The position numbers were made by a program, and so were the translations under genes. 64,000 nt of DNA from Toxotes chatareus (lineage: Eukaryota > Chordata > Actinopteri > Toxotidae), in NCBI GenBank assembly GCA_016801885.1, contig CM028891.1:14801517-14865516 (forward strand), read 5' to 3'. Position 1 is the stretch's first letter; every line of letters begins with the position of its first letter. The notes under the pieces were generated by a model. The model saw only the letters and a list, made by a program, of their open reading frames with translations. It was not told the origin of the DNA and ran no database searches. Of this stretch, positions 1 to 13,300 are shown one piece after another.

Positions 1-2466
1 TCTGTAGTCGCCCAGGGCCTCCCCAGCCAAGGCGCCGGGGCCAACATGAGTAATCAACCAAGGTCCAGATTGAGCCCCTGATAGCAGAAGGTCCCTGATT
101 GCTCATAAGTACCCCCAAGCACCAGGCATTTAAAGACACTTTCTGCTGATTTTGATTGACAGCTGGTCAATCAAAATGAACATCTGGTCGCAGCCACTAT
201 CGGCGCTGGACCTTACATCAGATGTCTGTGTTCGAGCCACTGTCTATCCCCTTATATAACTGATATCTTATGAACTCAATGTCATCTACAAGCTGTTTGC
301 TATATCACTAAAATCTGTATTGTGTTTACTTGTGTTCCTTCGTCATAAAACTCCGAAAACACATGGCTTCGGAGGAAATAGAGGAGAATTACGTTTTGAG
401 TTTTAAGTATTTAATTTTCAAAGCGAGGCTGTAATTTTTGCTGAACAGCAGCTAACGTGGCTGCAAGTGACAGGCTAAACTCAGACGAATAATATTGTTA
501 GAGGGGGACAAATGGAATGTCAGTATTGCATTTTAAGAGTATGTAAGTTTTAAAGTAAGACTGCATAGGCTTTGAACAACTTCTGAATAGTGACAGTAAT
601 GAGATAATGCTAAAGGCTGTTCTGCATTAACTAAAATGTTGAAGTACTCTTACAAAAGCAAATTGAGCTTTAAACAGTTTTAAAGCATATTAGTTTTAAA
701 GTGACACTGTACATTTCCCCTTTTCAGTGCTTTTTTTCCCCCACAGCTAACACCTTAAAACCTCAGCACCTTCACCTGATTGCATGTCCTTCAATTGTAC
801 AAGAGTTTTTCATCTATTGATTTCCACAAGAACCCTTCTCTTTTCTGTCTTGCCCTCACAAATGATCCTTGTGGCTATGAATATGTGATGCAAAAGGCTA
901 TCATGTATGTAAATCGTGAATGTGTAAGGAAGAACACTCAGCACGTCTCCTCCTGTAGATTTGTGTGAACTGCATCATAATGAGCAGACATGGTGACCTT
1001 GGTTACTCCTGATCCACACTTAAAAAATCTCAGATGTTTTGTTTTTGCCAGGTTCAAAGCTTTGGAAACTATGTCAATACCTGTAAGGAGACGACATATT
1101 TACCAAGCAAAAATGCATAACAAGTTCCTTGCAATCTCTTGCATCACCGTGAATTATACTGTCAGTTGTATTCATGAACCTCTGAGCGCTGTCGAGATGC
1201 AACAACAGCAAGAGACGCTGGTCGGCTACTGTTTTTAACTACAAGTTTACATTGTGTGGGTCACTGACAAAAAACAAGTGTGATTTTATTCTGAATTGAG
1301 TATGGACTCTTTTTTTTAAACATGTCATCTGATTTAATTCAGGGCAATCAAAGTTAAATACAAACATACCGTTAGGCGGTCTGTGTCCAAAAATGGTACC
1401 ATGTCAACCAATGACAAAGCAAACGAAGATATATGAGCCAATTTTTCTAATATTTTCTGTACATTTTTTTCCCCAATTTTCTCCTAATTTGGAATTTCCA
1501 ATCTCCTTCTCAGAATGTAGGCCAGAGCCCTCACTGGCTTCCCACCAGGGGCCTCAAATATTCATTGTCAAAGACCACAATTTCTGTCGTCTTGCTGTTG
1601 TTGCAATCATCAACAAAAATGGTACAGAAATTGCTTTGGGGAGCAATCAGCAGGAAGATTATGAGTGGACCAAAATTAGAGAAACAGCTCTAACAGCTGC
1701 TTGTACTTAAACAGTGTATATCAAATCTGGAATCCACATGTTCTATGTTGTGATGTCTTAATGCAAGTGTAGTACACCCACAGAATTAAGGCTAGTTTTT
1801 AGAATTCTTAAATTATCATTTTTTAGGCCATAATAAGGCAGTAAGGTGGTAAAATTTATATAATAATACATAATAATTCAACAATTTAATAACTATATAA
1901 AATGTAAAAAAAAGAAAAAGTAATATTAAACATTTAACAGACATTTTTGCAGTCATAGACATGTCTTTGATATGATTAAGGCTGTGTTTTTGTTAATATT
2001 TTTTCATTTAGCTGTTTCAAAGTCAAATTAAGGCCTTTAAAACAGCATTTACTACACTGTGGAAAGGTCACATTTACAGAAAATATAATTTATGTATACA
2101 TACATGCACCCTATGTATGTGTTGGCTTTGTCAGTTCTCACAACATGCAGTATTTGAACACACCTATAATGTAGCTTTCTCCGAATGCACAGCGCAGGCC
2201 CGGCCAACTTGCAAAAGGCTTCTCAGATGGCTGACGGTGAGCCTCGAAGTCATCACACATGCCTCGGTGGAGTGTCACTGCTTTGTCTTGATCAGGCCTT
2301 TCAACTACAAAAGCCTCATCAAAGAGAGACATGAAAAAAAGAAGGTTATCTTCTCTCCTCTTCCCTTACCAACCCCCTCACTGGTTCCTTGAGTTCCCTA
2401 AATGCACAGAGAATGAGGCATCACCTTTTGAAATCATCGATCATTATTGTCAGATGCTTGCTATAG
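1..2466. other. Downstream flank of cdh20, no gene seen
   Basis: AT-rich sequence with only short chance frames. It holds a perfect 12-bp inverted repeat at 149-177 and a CTCF-core-like match at 1542-1553. No exon of a neighbouring gene was recognised. Confidence 0.6.
149..177. repeat. Perfect inverted repeat, 12-bp arms
   Basis: ATTTTGATTGAC (149-160) and GTCAATCAAAAT (166-177) are exact reverse complements around AGCTG. They could form a short hairpin or be a paired homeodomain-type site (TGATTGAC). Confidence 0.85.
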
Positions 2467-2472
2467 TTTATT
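2467..2472 (-). terminator. Second candidate poly(A) signal AATAAA
   Basis: AATAAA on the minus strand about 100 bp beyond the first candidate, so either could end the cdh20 transcript. Confidence 0.3.
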
Positions 2473-2568
2473 GTTAGAAATAACCTCTTTTTACTTACTT
2501 ACTTCTCTCCCCATGTTCAGATGGACTGAAAGAAATCCCTTCAGTCTTTTAAGGAACTGAATGTCAAT

Positions 2569-2574
2569 TTTATT
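2569..2574 (-). terminator. Candidate poly(A) signal AATAAA
   Basis: AATAAA on the minus strand, about 1.3 kb after the cdh20 stop. It is the first canonical hexamer downstream of the stop that I saw. Confidence 0.35.
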
Positions 2575-3866
2575 TTCAGCAAAAGGATAAAAACATCATT
2601 TGCACAATTCTGCCTCTTCAAATTAAATAATAGTACATATCGGTTGTACATGTCGACACCCAATTTTAACATAATTTGTTTAAGCTGGAAAAAAAATTGT
2701 CACAATATGATTATCATACAGTGTGTCCTTTCACCGTCAATAAACAAACCATGAACATTATTGGTTTCATTTCTGAATGACAATATATGCTGGACTCTGC
2801 AAACTACAGAAGCAAAATTCATTTACTTACAAACTGTAACGTCACGCAGGTAAGGACTGTCACTGTTCAGAAAGGAATTCTTTTTTCTAGTCTAGGTGGT
2901 GTGAATTTCGCAATCAAGCACAACGAGGATTGATCCTTCAGCGAAGCTTTCTGATGTAGCAGATGTCCCCCACCCCCAGTCCCCCCAGCTCAGAAATCAT
3001 ACATTGGACTTGGCAATAGAAAGGCGGAAGAAAAAACAGACTCAGACAAACACTACATTGCAACATCTGCAAAATGTATTGTTAGGAGAATAAGAGAAAT
3101 TATATGCTTTCCTGTTTCACCCAGTGGAGACATCAAACTGACAAGATAGTCATTCTTATTATATGCACAACTTATGTCTTCACATCACTTCTGTAGCACA
3201 TCTACTACTTGTTAATACTGTATGTGTGCAGTTGCACTTTTCATATAGTGTTGAGAGGTATGACTGAGTCCATGAATAATGTGGCTCTGTATCGTATGTT
3301 TATGAAAATCAGCCCCTCATTACCCTGCCCCACCAACCCGAAAAGGAAAAAAGAAAACCCATAGAAATCGTTGTCAAATTTCGTATGAACTGTCAAGTGA
3401 CCACTGATTAGCCACCAGGGATGCAGCATTTCATGAGAAACTTTTTTGTTTTTTTTTTAGCACAAAGATAGCAAAGGAATGCATCAAAGCAAGAGTGCTG
3501 GGCCCGTGCCCATCGCTGGAATGAAAGGACGGGAGCCTCCCCGTAAAAATGCTCCAACATGTATGCATTCTGCAGTCAATGGTTGGACTCAAGCCCAAAA
3601 TCTGAAACCTTTAATGTCTTTTGCACACAAGGTTTCCTCCTCGCTCAAGCCACTTTTGAAGTCTGTGTCAAAACTCACCATGGCACGCTTTTGAAAATCC
3701 ATACAAGGAGGTAAACAAACCAAAAACCTTTGAAGTCAAAGTGTTTATCTTTCAGTCTCTCTTGTGCTGTCTTTGAATATTTTCCTCCTGTGCACTAAGG
3801 CAGGCAAAATCATTTTCTCTGACAATAAATTACTCCTATTTAAATGTTAAGAGAGACATTTAGGGG

Positions 3867-4381
3867 CTATGAGAAGACACTGGTGCCGTCGCTGTTGCCG
3901 TACAGATCGGCCAGCTTTTTGAAGCGTGGTCCCCAGTTGCTAAGATAGTCATAGTTCTGATCTGAGTCTGTACTTAGTGATTCCAGTGAGCTTAGTGACT
4001 CTGCTACTGAGCCGCTGCCTTCAAAAGCATATGTCTGCAGAGAGTCGTATGGGGGAGCTGATGGATCCACATCAGCATCCTTAAGTCGCTCCCAAATAAA
4101 CTCTCGAAAGACCACATTGTCCGGCAGGGACTTATAGGACGGGCGACTTGCTGATGGGTAGTGGAAGAAGGTAGGTGTATCTGGTGTGACATCTCGCCGC
4201 ACGTTGGGATCTCTGATGACGTTCAGGTTGCGGAGGGCAACCATGTCAAAAGCCTCTGTGTCCTCCTCTCCCCCACCCTCATCGTCGTAACGGACAATGT
4301 TCTCTCTGATGTCCCTCTCCTCCTCGAGAATCAGTGGCTCCTTCCTCCTCCGACGCATTGTCACAATTAGCAGAACCATTA
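3867..4381 (-). CDS. cdh20: cdh20 last coding exon: end of membrane segment and cytoplasmic tail (515 bp)
   Basis: The acceptor TTTCTCTTCAG at 4382-4392 precedes TAATGGTTCTGC. The exon completes the helix (VMVLLIVTM), then a basic stop-transfer (RRRRKEP), the juxtamembrane p120-binding region ([15 protein letters not shown]), and the beta-catenin-binding C-terminus ([31 protein letters not shown]). The stop is TAG at 3867-3869. Upstream frame up to 4514 is intron. A Pro/Ser-rich stretch ([14 protein letters not shown]) sits before the conserved [14 protein letters not shown]. Confidence 0.96.
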
Positions 4382-7300
4382 CTGAAGAGAAAGGGAGAGA
4401 TGTCTGAGTCAATATTGACTGACAACAACCACACTTTCTGTGCCAGTCAGCTGAAAAAATGCAGAGATGTGTGGCTTTCCAAAGAGCTGAATACATTATG
4501 ACAGGGATTCTCAACCAGGGAAAACTTGTAATGCAGAGGGTACGTGCACCCTGGGTTGACTAAATGGACAAAATGTAAATTACACACTATATGTTGCATA
4601 GAAACATATAGTGTGTAATTTAAAATCTAGTTAAGTGAACAGAGAGGTCTAAATAGTTAGCTAAGAGTGATGGGTAAACAGTTGAAATAGCTAAGAGTAA
4701 TGGATAAATGGCTGAGACATCCACCTTCAGCCACCCATAGACAGTTTAAACGTAATTGCAGACTGACAATATCCACCATTACATAATTAATGGTGTTAAA
4801 TAACATCCAGTTTAAAAACAGTTAAAATGTAGACATTTAGAACATAACATAAAATGTCAATGAAGGGGTCTTGAGTTCATCTGGCAGGGCTGATAAAAAA
4901 AGGTTAAGAACCACTGCTCTATGTCGATTCGAGTGAAGGTGCTCTGCAAATTCTGTCAGTGTTTACTAAACTAAACCTGCAATGTAATATATTGTGCCCC
5001 TCTGTGGTTTCTACCACCTACATTTCGCTTCAAGACTTGTACAAAACTCAACCAAACTAGAATTCGTGGCCCTCTGAGATCTTACCAGAAACCCTCCTCC
5101 AGACCGTGCTCCCTCTCCCATACATTATTGCTGAAAATAACTCTACGCCCAAGCAAACTGGCAAATGTCTAATGATCCTCTATCCATCAATGTCAAGCCG
5201 GTGCCAGTGAAATATCGTTCCGTGGGCCCATATTTCTTTTCCTTCTCGGCGTTGAGCTACTGCAGGCAGCAGAGAAAGAGGCCCAGGAACCAAATTCAAA
5301 CACCACTTCACACTCTCTAATAAGGGAGCAAATGGAAGAGATGGAAGGGAGGAAAGTGTCACATGGAAGGGCTGCAGGAGATGAATGGGCAGCTCTCTGC
5401 TGGCTATTTGGTGACTGCTGGTACCCTTCAACAGAAGCACTAGTATCACCGCTCAACAGTTTTTTGTGGAATACTAGGAATGGTCCCTCCAGTCTAAATA
5501 CACTACTAATATCCATGACAATTTTTTTTTGGTGCTTTGAGACAGAACACCAAATATTTCTGTGGAAGATTGTTTCCTCTGATTTTGGGAACTAGAGTCA
5601 CTCTGAATTTTTTTCAATTCAGCGAGGCTGCTACAAAGTGAATTACAATGTGGCACGATGAGATGGAATATTCTCTGTGCTTTTCAGCAAAGCTCTTTAG
5701 GGTTTAATGCCTAGAAGGCAGCCGCGGTGCGTCGCAGACTGGAAACGGGCCAACATCCAATCACATCCTACGAGGATGAGCAGGTGGATGGTCGAGCATA
5801 CAAATAATCAATCTATGTCAGGTACCAAGGGTCCTGTAAGAAATGATTTCCAGCCCAGGCAGTTTAGCAAACAGAAAAGCATGATACGACAGGAGTCCCC
5901 ACTCTTCATAACACACTTACTTACTTGATGTACACTAAATGAAAAGCAGAAGGGAAGAAGATCAGTTTAGTGTTGCAAAGGCTTTTGCTGTAATTGAATT
6001 GTTTAAATGATCTACCTCGCACAATCGATAGTGAACGAGGTGAGTTTTCTGTGCTGCCCTTTTCATACCAGCATGCATCATTGAATGCACTTTCTCATTA
6101 GAGTATTTTTTCATGCGCTGTTTGATTCTGGTGAACCTGGGACTGATTATTCACTCATTTTGTCACCCACACGCTTCCTATGTCTTTGTGCTGCGGTGCC
6201 ATTTCAAAGAGAGGTCTTAATCAGCACCTGTAATGTTGTCTGAAGTGAAAAGAGGTTTTATGTTTAAATACATATTCCTGGGAGAGAGATCATGTTTAAA
6301 AGGCCCTAAAACCTATTTCCTTAATCAGCTTTGAGTATGTGTGATAATTGGTCCTACATAAAGACAATGTTTTGCCAAATTTGGAACAGTTTTTGGTATT
6401 TTATTTGACTATGACTACTTCCAAAAACCTGTTGGGATTTAGTAACATTTACATTCACTTTTGTGTAGTTGCTCTGTCCTCCTAACAGGGGCTTCGTCAA
6501 TCTTTACACTATATATATGATACCCATCATAATTACTATGGCCACCAGAGGTCGTCTAACAATTAAACGTAACTGTGAGTCATAATAAGCTGCTTGCACA
6601 GATGAAGTATGGGGTCGTTTTTTTCTTACATTGTGTTCTTGTGGATATGAATGACTTGTGAATATTCTTTTGCTTCTTTGCCTTCACTGCCCTTTAAAAG
6701 ATTTGAGGCTACCATAGTGATTTGTAACCAAAACGATCTTATCTAATGTCCCTAGAGGGCCCTATTGTATAATTTAAGCCAATTTTCTCTAATACTGGCA
6801 TATTTATTATTTATGTTTACAATTGTAAGAGCTCAGCATCTCTTTTGTTTTTGTAATTGAAGAACTCATTGACCTTAATTTGTATGCATACCAGAAAGTG
6901 TTGCTAGCGTCCTCTAATTGGCAGATTTTTTTCGTGGGTGAAAGCTAGTTGCCTTTGCCGTGTGTGGTGCTGTTTGCGTAGTGCTGTTTGTCTGTATGAA
7001 TTTCTGCTTGATAAAGGTCTGAGGACCAAAGTGTTGGACAGTGTGTGGGATTCTTTGGTTTTCTTTTCAAGTCAGGAGCTTTTGATCCTATGCACCTGTC
7101 ACTAAGACTTTAAAATATGCAAGAACTTTTCTGAATGTCGACCTCAAAGTGCAACGGAGAACAAGAAGTATGGAGGAGAGCATGTACTGCAAGAAAATAA
7201 AGGTATCCGGACAAATTAACATGTGGCTCCTCAACAGCATGAGAGTTATCAGTCTCCTGCACGGATGACATTGTGCACCATGACTTGATAAAGGGCACAG

Positions 7301-10300
7301 AAACAACAAGAATCAGAATCAGAATCACAAAACCTCCATGTCACTCTCTACATTTTATTCTTTATCAGTGATGCTGTATGTTTGCTTCATGATTCAAAGA
7401 GATGTTATGGCATCTTTGTTGTTGCTGATGTTATCTGTCACACCGTTAACTGTGTGTCTAGTTTATGTCCCTGTTTACCTTATCAGCATTTCTTTTTTTA
7501 TTTTCTCTGTATCCTTCTGCCAGCTGTTAGCATTTTTCTCCCTGTTCCTTTACAATAGGTCTTTTTAGCTTTTGCCAGACTGTCATCATGAAGAAAAATC
7601 TGCTTTTAATTGACTTGTTCAGTTAAAAAACAAAAGGCTGATTTCCTTTTCTTCTTCTGTTTGATTTTTTTAGCACATCAACCAGTTGTAGTGATAGCAA
7701 ATAATTACGCATTTCAAACACACAAATCTGATGCGGCCATTCTCAGATTACAATGTGCACAGTCGAGCTTAAAGATCAGATCTGAAGAAGAAACTGTCTG
7801 CTGTCTGAATACGGAGGCATAAATAAAGACACAGACGGGGTGCTAACATAGGAAACAGACAGTAAAATAAGAGACAGATGAATGGACATGGCGATTTATA
7901 GAATGTGTCTGATAAGCAACAGTCAGACAGAAATAAGTGTCTGGAGAATTGGGGGCTACGTAATGTCTCCTAATTGGCCCTCTGGAGGATTGAGCAATAC
8001 CTGGCGTGTACCGGGGGAAAAAAGGGACTGGGTCTTAATGAAATAATGATCATCTCAGTGGTTTGGATGTATCGTCCAAATGTGACTGGTGTCATTAAAA
8101 AAAAGCTTTTAAGTGACATTTACACAAAAAAAAAAGAGAAAAAAAAACTTGTGCCCAGGCATTTTCAGGAATATAACTTCAAGGAGTAGAGGACAAGCTC
8201 AGTAATTAAATCTAAAAATATCAACCTGTGATTAATGACCACTTAGCTCATGAGTATGTAGAGCCAAAGCTAACATGCACACAGCACTGTGTGTTTTAAA
8301 GGCAGGCAGGTGGAAACTGCACACTTTCTATCAACTGTTGTTCTCAGTAGAAGAGTGGCACTCTGACGAGTTCTCCACAAGCAGCACGCATTGTAGTTAT
8401 TAGACAGATAACTAGAATCAGTGTTGCTGGTGGGAGTGTGTGTTCCTCTCATCTGATGAGAAAGTGAGAGACTGATGGAGGACGGGGGGAAAAAGAATAT
8501 GGAGCAGATCTAAGACTGACAGCACCTGAGGATGACAGCAGTGAGACGCAGCTCGGGTCTTATTCCGGCTCATGTCTCATCCAAAACAATACAATCACAC
8601 GCAATCACAGCCTCAATTGCTACCTACAGATTGAAAGAGGTCTTGATGGAAGACCATCAAGGAAGATCAGAATAAAGGATTGCGCAGGGGCTGTTAATAC
8701 AAGGGAAGAAGGAGGGGCTCTGAGGGGGGATCGAATATGCACAAAGAAGAAACAGAGAAAAGAAGCAAAGAGGCTGATCCGATTGAACAAAACAGACTGA
8801 TGGGGACAGCTAAGGACACACTCACACACACACAGAGACAAGGCAACGTGGAGGTATATTAAACTGGAGGCCATTAGTTCTAAGCCTGTGGCCTGAGGCC
8901 ATGCCGAGCAGAGTAGAGCCAGCTTTCATTAGCGATGCCGGGTTCAGGGTTGCGCAGCCACGTATTCCCCCCTGTTGCTCTTTTGAAGTTTTCATTTATC
9001 ACTAAAAGTATTCTCTGTCGCAATAAAAGGAAGGCAAACTTCAAGGGGACTGGAATAAAAACCAAAGTTTGACCCCATCAAAGAACTCATCTCAGTTATT
9101 GTATATGCTGCTTAGATCCACCTCAGCTTTCAATGAAGATCATCTAAGCGTTAAACTATGACTCTGCCCTGATGGGGTAATGCTTTGTCTGTGGGTTTTA
9201 TGAGCAATAATGCAGCCTGGAGGTGATGGCTCAGTGCTGCATCATCTTTAAGGGTATGTTAATGAATTCTCATTTACAAGTGTCTTTACTTACACCTTAA
9301 CATATGGTGTAAAGCTAGAAAACAGAAGCAGAGTCTGTCCTTCAAATCCAGTATTCCATACAGTACTTATCTCTATGACCTCCATAAAATATTATAATTA
9401 AGTTAATAAAATACACTGACACGTAGCTTCGTGAGAAGGGAAAACAATGGAAAATCTAAATTCTCGTCACTGACTCAGGTTGCCTTCAGGCACTGCTTTC
9501 TCTCAATGAAAATGCATATCGCTGCACTCTGTTCTTTAGTACAGTATTCTCAAACACAGGAGGGGCTGGCTGTCATATAAATGACACATAATCATAACTG
9601 GCAAAAAAGGGTTTTAAAAAAGTTGCTGGAGATTTAAACGTGAAATACAAGTACTTTGCGGGAGAAAACGGGAAAGACTCTTATGGTTATTTATGTGTCC
9701 AATTAAATGCATTAGAAATGTATAAATATCAAAAACAGATATTTTATATACAGTAATGCCATCACAGCCTGAGTGTCTTCTGAACAAACAATTTTACATC
9801 CCAGTGAGGTTAGACAAACAAAATTAAATATTTGACATGAAGTTAACTTAACAGCCTTGGGTGACCGCTTCCTATCAGCTCTTCTTAGAGAACAAGCCAC
9901 AGAATGAATTTTACAATCCAATGGGTGCACTGAACACTCACAAAATAAAAATACTCCAAAATTTACCCAAAACCCAGCATTCCGACTGTAATTAATTGAT
10001 CCCGCTGGAAGAATTTCAGAGGTATTTAACTTGTAAACATCCCTGCTGCTATTCAGAGCTGGCTGACCTAGGTCACATGTATTTACCAAAGAGGAAATAT
10101 GAGGGGAAGATATCTCCCCCCAGGTTTGACCTGTGCAAGACCTAAAGATGCAGATGTGTTTTAGCGAAGCTTCCCTTAGCTGCCCAACTGCTCAAAGCAT
10201 GCAGAGCAGCTACGATAAGTCTGAATGGGTTACAAAACCTCCATTTAAATCTGAACTTATATTTGAACTGCACAAAGAGTGTGTTAACCCAAATACATCT

Positions 10301-13300
10301 TTGCTGAATCAATGAAAAAAAACAACAACAAAAAAATGGAAAATGGAAAACAACAATGTAAAAATAGCAAAATGAAATGGAAATAGTCAAGTAAAGTAAA
10401 AGTACCTTAAAATTATACTTAAGTACAGAACCTGGCTTAATGTCACTGACATACTCTATGCCTTACAAGATATTTCTGGAACATCTTTTGCAATAAACTG
10501 GTTGTTTTAAGCTGTCAGTTCTGTGCTCACTGTGTTGATCTGCTAATGTCACGCAGCTGCTGCTGCAATACTAATTTGTTAACCCATATATAACACTGCT
10601 GCTGGTTATATATTCAACAACTCACATGCAAACAGTTTGATCATAACAATTCAAAATAGCTTTGTGTGTTGCACTTTATGCTTCTACTTTCCTGCATTCA
10701 GTCATATTAGCAGTTACGGCTAATCGACTTGGCCACAAACACAAATTTCAAACTGAGAGCGTAGCTTCTCTGCTCTGTTGTCAGACGCTTGTGACTGCAG
10801 TGACTCTTCACTGAGATGCCATGGATCACTGATTCACTTCACCAAGTTAAATATTTGCTGCTCGTGCTAATATGTACTTCGACAGTCGATGTCTTGGCTC
10901 TGCTCGGTTTGTGTTTGTGCACTTGGCAACATCAGTAGCTATTAGCTGCTGATACTGCTGCTTGTTTTATTGCTTTCCTGCAGATCTGCTTTTTGGATGA
11001 GATCTCTTTGCTTTTGCTTGGTGCTAATTTCTGCTTATATGCTGCTGCCATCTAAGTGCAGTAATTGTATTGACATTATTTGTGAACTCACTTTTTGTAG
11101 TCAGCTGAGGTCATTTTATTTTAGTTGTTAGTTAATTGCTGAGATCTGAGGACATGGCATATTTGTTAGAACGGGCAGTGCGTAGTGGTGGAATGTAACT
11201 AAATACATTTACTCATGCACTAAAGTAACTTACTTGAGTATTACCATTATATACCACTCGATATTCAATACTACTTCACCACGTCTTGAGAGAAGTATTG
11301 AGAGAAATATAATTTAAGTGCATTCAGCAGATGACACTTCTTTTACTTTAGTACAATTAGGAACGCAGGACTTTCACTTGTAATGGAGTATTTTTACATG
11401 GCTGTTTAGCTGCTTTTGTCTAAGTAAAGACTCTAAATACTTTTTTTGATGTAAACAAACCCTCATTTATATTGGTGAATAAACACAATTAAACAGTTAA
11501 ATAAAATGTCATATCTAATAGGAAGAGTGACCAAAGCTGCAAAAATAAAATCCAGGTTGTAAAAACTGCAGCGTCGCTGACCTCTACCTGACAGACATCA
11601 CTCTGAGCTTTATACCAATCTCTTCAGCTACAAAAAAAAAAAAAAATATCACTTGCTAGATGCACTCGCGTCTCTGACACTTTGGTCATATGGATCTTAC
11701 CCAGAAGTGTGATGATGCAGCCTAAAATAGCCAGGAGGGCGCCAGTGCTCAGGCCAGTCGCCGTGTAGGCCACAGCTCCACAAGACACGGCCACGCCATC
11801 AGAGTCACAGTCACACACACGCACTGAGAGGGTGTTAGTGCTGCTGAGGGCAGGACTTCCACTGTCCACAATCAACACGGGCAGCCGATAAACAGGCTGC
11901 TCCCGCCTCCTGAAACCACCCCGCTTCGTCAGTATGGAAGCTGTGTTGTCTGCAAAATAGAGTAAACACACACATCGGTCAGACCTGAGAGAAAAAGCCT
12001 GAATTTAATTTGCATATCAACTTTATTGGCTTCAAATGAACAATGAACAATGATTTGCAGGAGGATTAACTTCTGTTCTGTAATGATGGCTGTACTTTGG
12101 TTGTGTAGCTTGAAATGATTTTACAGTATTATAAGCAGAAATGCCAACAGATGGTGTCATTAACACAATTCATTACATGACACACTGTGGCGTCTCTGCC
12201 TGGTCTTGACCACCTGTTGGCTAATAACAGCTTTGGTTTGATGGTAAGATCTTATATGAAATTTCAGCGTATGAGGCAGCCAGAGGAGAACAATGTGCCA
12301 TTACAGCAGCTAAAAAAAGCTATTTCATGACAACTATATCAATAGATTGAAATGCACTTTCAAATTGAGCAGTCACAATTGAAATGTAGATTTCGCCTTG
12401 AAGGACAACTCCTTTGTTTTTCTGAGCGCTATTCAGATTGCTCTCAGAAGTCTAAGAACAAGATGAAAATGAATATAGAGATGGGTTCTTTTGTAAATGC
12501 CACATTAGTAAAATCAGCAAAATGTTCTTACGGGTGAAAAAACACACACAGTTGGTTGATCACAGCTGTGGTGGGTTTCAAAATAAAACATTTAAAATGT
12601 TAAATAAATATGTTCTTGTACTAAGTGTGAGATATTTGGTTGTGCCTGTTATTTGTCCTCAAGGGACGTCTCTGTGCAGCAGAGCAGTAAACACATACAA
12701 GTAAAAATTAGACATTAAGACATTAAGCTACATGGTAAAAATACATAAGCACCAGAAAATAAACCTTATGTGACTGCTAAATAATTAACTCCAAAACCAT
12801 GGGCTGGTGTAAATGCCTCCACTCTTCTGGTTTCAGGCTTTCCATAAGATTTTGGACACTGGCTGCAGGGATTTGCTCCGTAACTGTTTCTTTAAGGGAT
12901 AGTTTGACATTTTTTGAAATACCTGTATTTGCTTTCTTGCTCTGAGTTATATATGAAGGTGGTGCAGGGACTAAGCTAGCCAGTTCCCGGTTGTAGCTTC
13001 ATACCAAACTGACAGATACAAGAGTGGTATTAATCTTCTCATCTAACTCTCGGCAAGAGCTATTTCCCAAAATGTTGAACTGTTCCTTTACTTCTAACAA
13101 AGTGTTTCAGTTGCCTAAACTTAATCACACTGTTGTTGACATGTGTCAATATTGCAGATAACTTTGAAAACACTAGCCTCAAATCAACACCACCAAACAT
13201 AATCACAATGAGTACATTTCTGCCTGCTGATAGGGGTAAATATACAAACATACACATACTCAAACACAAGGTAGTGCATGTTCACAGAGAACCTTTCCTC

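Larger units (their letters stand above)
2467..3866 (-). other. cdh20: Probable cdh20 3' UTR
   Basis: This is sequence directly after the stop codon on the minus strand with no further coding potential. The first canonical AATAAA hexamers on that strand are at 2569-2574 and 2467-2472, implying a 3' UTR of about 1.3-1.4 kb. The end is inferred, since no transcript evidence is available and an earlier variant signal could be used. Confidence 0.4.
4502..4916. mobile_element. Worn non-autonomous hAT-like element (415 bp)
   Basis: The left end CAGGGATTCTCAACC and the reverse complement of the right end CAGTGGTTCTTAACC match at 12 of 15 bases. Both begin CAG as hAT termini do. The 8-bp flanks CATTATGA and CTCTATGT agree at 5 of 8, consistent with an eroded target duplication. 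There is no transposase frame. Inside are a perfect 20-bp hairpin (4576-4622) and a two-copy tandem repeat of about 30 bp (4658-4717). Family name not determined. Confidence 0.6.
4382..11700 (-). other. cdh20: cdh20 last intron (7.3 kb)
   Basis: GT-AG intron separating the two halves of the membrane segment. It contains a hAT-like element (4502-4916), a (GAATCA)n stretch near 7308, and two parts of a teleost 'GTGGTGGAATG' repeat (10385-10428 inverted, 11184-11447). The rest is AT-rich with no exon seen. Confidence 0.85.

Noticed and set aside
1..2466. Exons of a neighbouring gene downstream of cdh20
   Set aside because: The short frames (for example 1393-1710 plus and 2138-2332 minus) show no domain and no consistent splice sites.
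4382..4514. Upstream extension of the last exon's open frame to a Met at 4514
   Set aside because: A clean TTTCTCTTCAG acceptor lies at 4382-4392 and the splice phase matches. The extension is intron and ends inside the hAT-like element.
7005..7060. TGATAAAGGTCTGAGGACCAAAGTGTTG resemblance to a retroelement-associated GATGAAGG...CCGAAACGTTG signature
   Set aside because: Only about 28 bases match in form, and no flanking element could be followed.
11624..11700. Read-through of the 249-bp exon past its donor giving an alternative C-terminus
   Set aside because: The consensus GTAAGA donor and phase fit the next exon. The extension would be a short unrelated tail ending in a T/A-rich tract, with no evidence of use.
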